A DNA stretch of 64,000 nucleotides from JAJZEO01 sp964477345 (GTDB taxonomy: Bacteria; Chlamydiota; Chlamydiia; Chlamydiales; 2-12-FULL-49-11), in contig CAYZDL010000001.1 of NCBI GenBank assembly GCA_964477345.1, positions 124,001-188,000 on the forward strand, read 5' to 3'. A model generated the notes under the pieces. That model was not told where the DNA came from and ran no database searches. It saw only the letters and a list, made by a program, of their open reading frames with translations. Positions 60,103-64,000 of the stretch are shown in pieces (the stretch's first letter is position 1; every line of letters starts with the position of its first letter). A program made the position numbers and the translations under genes.

Positions 60103-60202
60103 CTTCTTCCTATTTATAGTATTTATCTAAGTTAATCCATAATTTGACTCCACTCCAATTGTTTCCCATTTTTATGTAAAATGCAACCACCAAAGTAAAA
60201 GG

Positions 60203-60231
60203 TTGACGAGATTGAAGAGATTATGGAAAAT
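60203..60231 (+). promoter_or_regulatory. Candidate promoter for tRNA-Cys
   Basis: TTGACG (60203-60208), 17-bp spacer, GAAAAT (60226-60231), 16 bp before the tRNA 5' end. The -10 match is modest. Confidence 0.35.
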
Positions 60232-60247
60232 AGTCTACTCTTAATAG

Positions 60248-60318
60248 GGTGGCATAGCCAAGTGGTAAGGCAATGGACTGCAACTCCATGATCCCCAGTT
60301 CGACTCTGGGTGCCACCT
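60248..60318 (+). tRNA. tRNA-Cys (anticodon GCA)
   Basis: A 71-nt cloverleaf: acceptor stem GGTGGCA / TGCCACC with 7 perfect pairs, anticodon stem GGA/TCC around loop CTGCAAC (anticodon GCA), and T arm CCCAG-TTCGACT-CTGGG. The discriminator base is T, the U73 identity base of tRNA-Cys. The CCA end is not encoded. Confidence 0.96.
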
Positions 60319-60522
60319 AATCTTAGAGAGACCTCCCTCAATCGCTATCAAATTTTCAGAATCCAAATTTTGAGCTCTAGATCACTGCCATCGATGATTC
60401 GAGTTTTAAGTGCAATAGATAAACTTGAAAGAAAGCCTAAGATGATGTAGATTCTTTACTCTCTGAACAATCCCACTTGTTGGTCGAATTTGAAAGAGAA
60501 TACACAAGAACCCATTCCATCG

Positions 60523-61371
60523 ATGCGCGTTGGAGTAGTCTGCTCCGACAGAATATGTGACGGTTTAATGATGATGGTGGCATCTCATAGACTGTTAAAT
60601 GTCGGCGCTGAAGTGACTACTTTCCATTCTCGTATGCACGAACTTAAGGCCTGGTTTGGCGATCACATATTTCAATTCCGCCCCCCTATTGAAGAGATTG
60701 AGAACTCTCTTGCCTCCCTTGATTTGGTAATCGTCCAGTACGACCCTTCTCATTACATTAAAGAGGTAATTCGGAAGCTTGGAGCAGCCCACCAAAAGGG
60801 TCTCCTTTCGATCTTCTATCCCATCTATTCGAAATACACCCACCCACCCTTGAATCACTTTGACCGGGTCTTTAATAAGCACATTCCGATGGTAGACAAC
60901 ATCGCACTAGCAATTGCCTCACTACTTAAAACCTATGAACACTCTAAAAATAATGGACTGCTTCCCCCAAAACACCTTTTACATCGGAAGTATAAAAGAC
61001 GAGTATGCATTCTCCCCTCTCAATGGGCTCGTAAAAAGTTTGAAAGGATTGCGACTGATGTTGAAAAATGTGGGTTTGATCCCTTGATGATCGAATCAGA
61101 GAATCTCGCCCATGGTGCCTCTCTCATCTTTGAATCAGGCTACTTCATCGCCCCAGAGTGCGATCTATGCCACCTTGCTTCAAATCTTCAAGTCCCCACT
61201 CTTGTTGTATCAGGAAACAAAAAGCCGCTCAATCTTTGGCGGCCGGGCTGGTACCGTTCGGCCTTCATTGCCCGCCCTAAGCTTATTCCAAAAGCTTTAG
61301 AGAAATTCATCATGCCTGGGCGTGTGATCAAAGCCTTCAAAAACCTCGTATCTAAGGATTACATCCAGTAA
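60523..61371 (+). CDS. Glycosyltransferase family 9-like protein
   Basis: The ATG at 60523 opens RVGVVCSDRICDGLMMM, which matches the usual N-terminus of heptosyltransferase-type GT9 enzymes (a few residues, then xxRxGD). A TTG at 60490 would add 11 residues. The C-terminal half has CDLCHLASNLQVPTLVVSGN with a following NLWRPGW, equivalent to the ADP-heptose-binding region. The protein is 282 aa, shorter than typical (about 340), and the central part is divergent (LNHFDRVFNKHIPMVDNI). It may transfer a sugar in LPS or surface glycan synthesis. The neighbouring glycosyltransferase-like gene converges on it, with a cloverleaf between. Confidence 0.72.
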   Translation: MRVGVVCSDRICDGLMMMVASHRLLNVGAEVTTFHSRMHELKAWFGDHIFQFRPPIEEIENSLASLDLVIVQYDPSHYIKEVIRKLGAAHQKGLLSIFYPIYSKYTHPPLNHFDRVFNKHIPMVDNIALAIASLLKTYEHSKNNGLLPPKHLLHRKYKRRVCILPSQWARKKFERIATDVEKCGFDPLMIESENLAHGASLIFESGYFIAPECDLCHLASNLQVPTLVVSGNKKPLNLWRPGWYRSAFIARPKLIPKALEKFIMPGRVIKAFKNLVSKDYIQ

Positions 61372-61382
61372 GAGAAAAAAGC

Positions 61383-61464
61383 GCCATCGCACATTTGCAG
61401 TAATTAAGCAAATTAACTGGGTTTGTAACCCAGATTGGTGAAATCCTATTCACCATGCGATGGC
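61383..61464. other. Perfect cloverleaf-forming sequence between convergent genes
   Basis: Four stems with no mismatch: closing stem 61383-61391/61456-61464 (9 bp), ATTTGC/GCAAAT (6 bp, 9-nt loop), CTGGG/CCCAG (5 bp, 7-nt loop TTTGTAA) and TGGTGAA/TTCACCA (7 bp, 6-nt loop). Layout resembles a tRNA with an anticodon-like TGT loop, but no T-loop consensus or GG in the D-like loop is present. On the minus strand the closing stem runs into TTTTTT eight bases after the 61472 gene stop region, so it can also act as a terminator for that gene. Confidence 0.6.
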
Positions 61465-61471
61465 AAAAAAT

Positions 61472-62365
61472 TTATCGATCATTCAATAGACGATCTACTG
61501 AACGTTCAAGCACCTTGGTCGGAACCGTGATTTTTACATTAGGAAAAGGGCCTGTAACCTTGTTTCTAGGAATTTTGATTGAAAGTGGATTACAAAAAGG
61601 GGCGACAAATTCATAGTTGAGATGATACATTTCCTCCTTTAACCCTTTGACAGAAAACTCTCGCTCTATCTCAAGGTCCCACACACGATCATTTTTATGT
61701 CCCCAGGTTTCCACTTTTCTCTTTGCCTCTTGCTTTGTTTTTACCCAGCTGTAGTGATGAAATAGAGGCTGACCATCAAGGCCCCTTACATCCTCTAATC
61801 GATCCCCACGTATAGATAAGAAAGTTCCTCGCCTTTCATGCACATCAAGAAGAGTTTCACTTTGCAAAGCACTTTTTCTAACTAATAAGCCACACCTTGT
61901 TTCTTTCATCGCCCTTTGTCTTGCTGATCTAAAGTAAAAATGGCAAACAAAGCGGACTGCGTCTAACTGTTTGTATTCCCCCGATTCTAGCCACTTCTTC
62001 ATCGCATCTCCATCAGCTACTTCATCCGCATCCAAGAAGAGAACATATTCACAATCCTTAGGCAGATAATGATATCCAATATAGCGAGAAGTACTATGCC
62101 AATATTGCACCCCCTTAAGATCATCATCCCGAACCCTAGGATAAAGACCATAAGGGGCCTTCAGATCAAAGGCATATTCTATAAATTCAACGTCAGGGTG
62201 GTTTTTATAAGTGTGATCCAACAAATGACGATTTTCTTCTTGTCCGTCAAAAAAATGGTCAGCACACACCACGATGACATGATCGGAAAACTTCTTTGCC
62301 TCCCCCAATGTGAATGGCAAATACCGATAATCGTTGGTACAATAATTAACGATCGTTGTGATCAT
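61472..62365 (-). CDS. Glycosyltransferase (GT2-like, DxDE motif)
   Basis: A 297-residue GT-A-fold protein. The nucleotide-binding start is TTIVNYCTNDYRYLPFTL, and the metal motif is YVLFLDADEVADGDAMKKW (Asp112, Asp114, Glu115). The later HHYSWVKTKQEAKRKV block is typical of bacterial GT-A enzymes acting on surface glycans. No signal peptide or membrane segment is seen, so it is cytosolic. Start overlaps the upstream gene by ATGA. With the convergent GT9-like gene it hints at a small LPS or glycan locus. Acceptor and donor are unknown. Confidence 0.75.
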   Translation of the reverse strand: MITTIVNYCTNDYRYLPFTLGEAKKFSDHVIVVCADHFFDGQEENRHLLDHTYKNHPDVEFIEYAFDLKAPYGLYPRVRDDDLKGVQYWHSTSRYIGYHYLPKDCEYVLFLDADEVADGDAMKKWLESGEYKQLDAVRFVCHFYFRSARQRAMKETRCGLLVRKSALQSETLLDVHERRGTFLSIRGDRLEDVRGLDGQPLFHHYSWVKTKQEAKRKVETWGHKNDRVWDLEIEREFSVKGLKEEMYHLNYEFVAPFCNPLSIKIPRNKVTGPFPNVKITVPTKVLERSVDRLLNDR

Positions 62366-62772
62366 GCAGCTTTCCTGTAATCCTGGTTTTTAAGATGTTT
62401 TCTTCCAATATCTCGGCTTTTTTCCATCCCCGAAAGATTCTTCGAATGATCCCCATAACCTATATGCGGATGGAACTGATTAACTGGCCCCTCATCTGTG
62501 ATCACTCCTTTACTCGTTCTCCTAGATTGATGCGGCTTATCCCTATATCTGGCCCGCTCAAGGTATTTCTTGAAAATATTCAATACTTGTAAGCTTGTTT
62601 TTGAATTTTCTAACTTAAGATGATCCTCATACCTTCTAATTTGATTATGGACTTTTGCTATCTCAGCCTGTTTACTTGCTGCCGAATTATTTTGAGGAGC
62701 TTGATGGGCCTTATTGGCCTGCCTAACCGCTTTTTCGACTTGATGCTTTGCCCGATGGGGTGAATTTTTCAT
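62362..62772 (-). CDS. Small basic hypothetical protein
   Basis: From the ATG at 62772 (AAGGG eight bases before) the product is 136 aa, strongly basic and hydrophilic: KNSPHRAKHQVEKAVRQANK, IAKVHNQIRRYEDHLKLEN, and a Gly/His-containing tail (QFHPHIGYGDHSKNLSGM). Two earlier in-frame ATGs at 62805 and 62820 have no ribosome-binding site. The middle part is predicted helical, the rest disordered. No signal peptide. It is translationally coupled (ATGA) to the glycosyltransferase gene. I recognise no family. Confidence 0.6.
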   Translation of the reverse strand: MKNSPHRAKHQVEKAVRQANKAHQAPQNNSAASKQAEIAKVHNQIRRYEDHLKLENSKTSLQVLNIFKKYLERARYRDKPHQSRRTSKGVITDEGPVNQFHPHIGYGDHSKNLSGMEKSRDIGRKHLKNQDYRKAA

Positions 62773-62868
62773 AAAAATCCCTTTAGTTATAACTTTATTG
62801 TTCATAACTCTATTAATCACTTTAGTTTATAATTAATTTTCCGCAAGATAATTAATAAATCTCTTTAA

Positions 62869-62897
62869 TTGAGATATTTGCGTAATTAGCTTATTAT
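62869..62897 (+). promoter_or_regulatory. Candidate promoter of the PI4-kinase-like gene
   Basis: TTGAGA (62869-62874), 17-bp spacer, TATTAT (62892-62897), 23 bp before the ATG at 62921, in a very AT-rich intergenic region shared with the divergent small basic protein gene. Confidence 0.4.
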
Positions 62898-62920
62898 CAT
62901 AATAAAACAGGTGCGTATAA

Positions 62921-64000
62921 ATGTTTGTAGCAATTGCTGCGTACTCATTTGGAAATGAACGGGTTACATATAATGAGATCGATGACCGTTCCCCAAAACC
63001 AAAAGGCCTCTCGAAATCGGCTCAATGGTATTCCCTTGGTGAGATTGCCTCTCAATACGCATCTATTGATTTTGAATACCTTAAAGACTTTGCTGATTAT
63101 TTCGGATTATCTCTTAGAGATTTGGGGTCCTTTAAGGATACCGCCAAAAAAGTGGAGAGGTATGCTCAACTTCACTTTGAAATGAGAAGATTGAAAGAAG
63201 AGATGCAACCTATCATCGAAATGACGAAGAGAGATGGAGCTCATCCGATCATCGATGAGTTTCTTTCTGAATCCGGGAAGATCACTCTCGTTCCAAATGA
63301 AGACGGTATGGGAGGGGCCTATTTTGCAAAAAAAGGCCAAGAGAGCCTCTACGTTGTAAAACCTGTCGATGAAGATATTGGAGCTTACAATAATCGGAAA
63401 GGGGTTGCATTTACCTACTCGATTTATGATTCGCTTGCCGCTGAATTTTCTATCTATAAAGCTCCTTTAAATGACTTGATGATGTATGACTTAGCCTCAA
63501 TGTTAGGGATTCAAGAGAGCGTTCCTGAAACCGCGATGGTGATCGTGGAAAATGAAGGATTTTACGATCAATTTCAGGATAGTGAAGAATCGATAAAAAG
63601 ATTGGCGATTGAAGCTGGGGCTGGGCCTGACAATGAAAAGTTGTGTACAGTACAACGATTTGTCAAGGGGTCTAAAACACTTGTCGAAACATGGCACGAT
63701 ATTTTAGCCGATGGAAAGGGATCCTTCGACCAAGAGAGCTTTGAAAATCTCAATATCCTTTTTTGGCTATCGTCAGAAACTGATGGTCACATGGGTAATG
63801 TTCTTGCCACTGTAAAAGGGATCGACGCTGAAGGAAACAAAATCTACGCCCTGAAAAAAATTGATTCTTCCTTCTCATTTCCGAAAAAAACTGACTATTG
63901 GGGTAATGCGACAGTATTTTTACCAGACGGCCAAAAAAAACTTTCGGAAAGGGCTAAACAACTCATTCGAACAATAGATCCAGATCAAATCGTGAAAAGA
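62921..64000 (+). CDS. PI3/PI4-kinase-fold protein (partial, runs off window)
   Basis: An open frame from ATG 62921 (TAA directly upstream, AGGTG nearby) covers 360 codons to the window edge without a stop. It has kinase-fold signatures of the PI4K-II type: ESLYVVKPVDEDIGAYNNRKG (nucleotide-binding Lys147), SVPETAMVIVE (hinge-like), CTVQRFVKG, the catalytic loop ETDGHMGNVL (Asp288, His290, Asn293) and the metal-binding Asp315 in ALKKIDSSFSFP. The N-terminal 100 residues are a separate helical region. Bacterial proteins of this fold include secreted effectors that phosphorylate host lipids or proteins. Lipid kinase activity is inference; the fold call rests on motif order. Confidence 0.65.
   Translation, partial: MFVAIAAYSFGNERVTYNEIDDRSPKPKGLSKSAQWYSLGEIASQYASIDFEYLKDFADYFGLSLRDLGSFKDTAKKVERYAQLHFEMRRLKEEMQPIIEMTKRDGAHPIIDEFLSESGKITLVPNEDGMGGAYFAKKGQESLYVVKPVDEDIGAYNNRKGVAFTYSIYDSLAAEFSIYKAPLNDLMMYDLASMLGIQESVPETAMVIVENEGFYDQFQDSEESIKRLAIEAGAGPDNEKLCTVQRFVKGSKTLVETWHDILADGKGSFDQESFENLNILFWLSSETDGHMGNVLATVKGIDAEGNKIYALKKIDSSFSFPKKTDYWGNATVFLPDGQKKLSERAKQLIRTIDPDQIVKR

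Noticed and set aside
61383..61464. tRNA-Thr (anticodon TGT)
   Set aside because: The cloverleaf is perfect, but there is no TTCRA T-loop, no GG in the D-like loop, the closing stem is 9 bp and the T-like arm has 7 pairs and 6 loop bases. It is kept as an unclassified structure.
1..64000. CRISPR arrays, insertion sequences, rRNA operons, tmRNA, SRP RNA
   Set aside because: No regularly spaced repeats, transposase motifs or conserved RNA cores were seen on either strand.

Overview
The window comes from a member of the order Chlamydiales outside the classical Chlamydiaceae. Three things point there. The first is gene order, compared from memory with Chlamydia trachomatis D/UW-3: rmuC-pssA-nrdA-nrdB-M16 protease-htrA-sucD-sucC-ftsY matches the CT820-CT828 block, and priA-lysS-cysS-aas-nudix-fabF-rsfS-miaA-rsbV-ftsQ-murC-murG-ftsW-nlpD-murD-mraY-murF matches the CT756-CT782 block. 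The second is a class Ic ribonucleotide reductase small subunit with Phe in place of the radical Tyr. The third is a division/cell-wall cluster with no ftsA or ftsZ. Extra genes absent from the compact Chlamydiaceae genomes fit an amoeba- or arthropod-associated relative: a GH20 hexosaminidase, a PI4-kinase-like protein, a toxin/immunity pair and many secreted hypotheticals. Two runs of 10 N mark scaffold joins.

Layout. 1-7.7 kb: partial dps, a flavoprotein, a Vat-like acetyltransferase, the hexosaminidase, an outer-membrane-like protein, an exported PPC-domain protein, a PIN-PhoH ATPase, and a zinc-finger protein behind a strong promoter carrying a CIRCE-like half site. 7.8-15.3 kb: an SH3b-repeat protein, two unrecognised large proteins, rmuC, an exported APH-fold kinase and pssA. 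15.4-30.2 kb: nrdAB behind a pair of NrdR boxes 32 bp apart, an M16C peptidase, htrA, a short protein with two EPIYVE motifs (a candidate host-phosphorylated effector), an HU-like protein, an M50 protease coupled to sucCD, and ftsY. 30.2-42 kb: priA, small secreted proteins, lysS, a secreted toxin plus immunity gene bracketed by 70-bp direct repeats that duplicate the end of cysS, cysS, and a three-domain Aas-type acyltransferase/ACP/acyl-ACP synthetase.

42-59.3 kb: two small ORFs with a structured leader, then a long leftward run: fabF, nudix and bioY; nadD and rsfS; a Kdo hydroxylase, miaA and rsbV; and the Mur/Fts cluster murF-(SDR)-mraY-murD-nlpD-ftsW-murG-murC-ftsQ. Many of these genes overlap by the ATGA tetranucleotide and are probably translationally coupled. 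59.3-64 kb: a TVP38/DedA membrane protein, tRNA-Cys, two glycosyltransferase-like genes converging on a perfect cloverleaf-forming sequence, a small basic protein, and the start of a PI3/PI4-kinase-fold protein that runs off the window.

The most interesting items are the repeat-flanked toxin/immunity island (36163-37880), the EPIYVE protein (24525-25211), the PI4-kinase-like gene (62921-64000), the cloverleaf (61383-61464) and the NrdR operator pair (15443-15490). Family names come from motif recognition; no database search was run.
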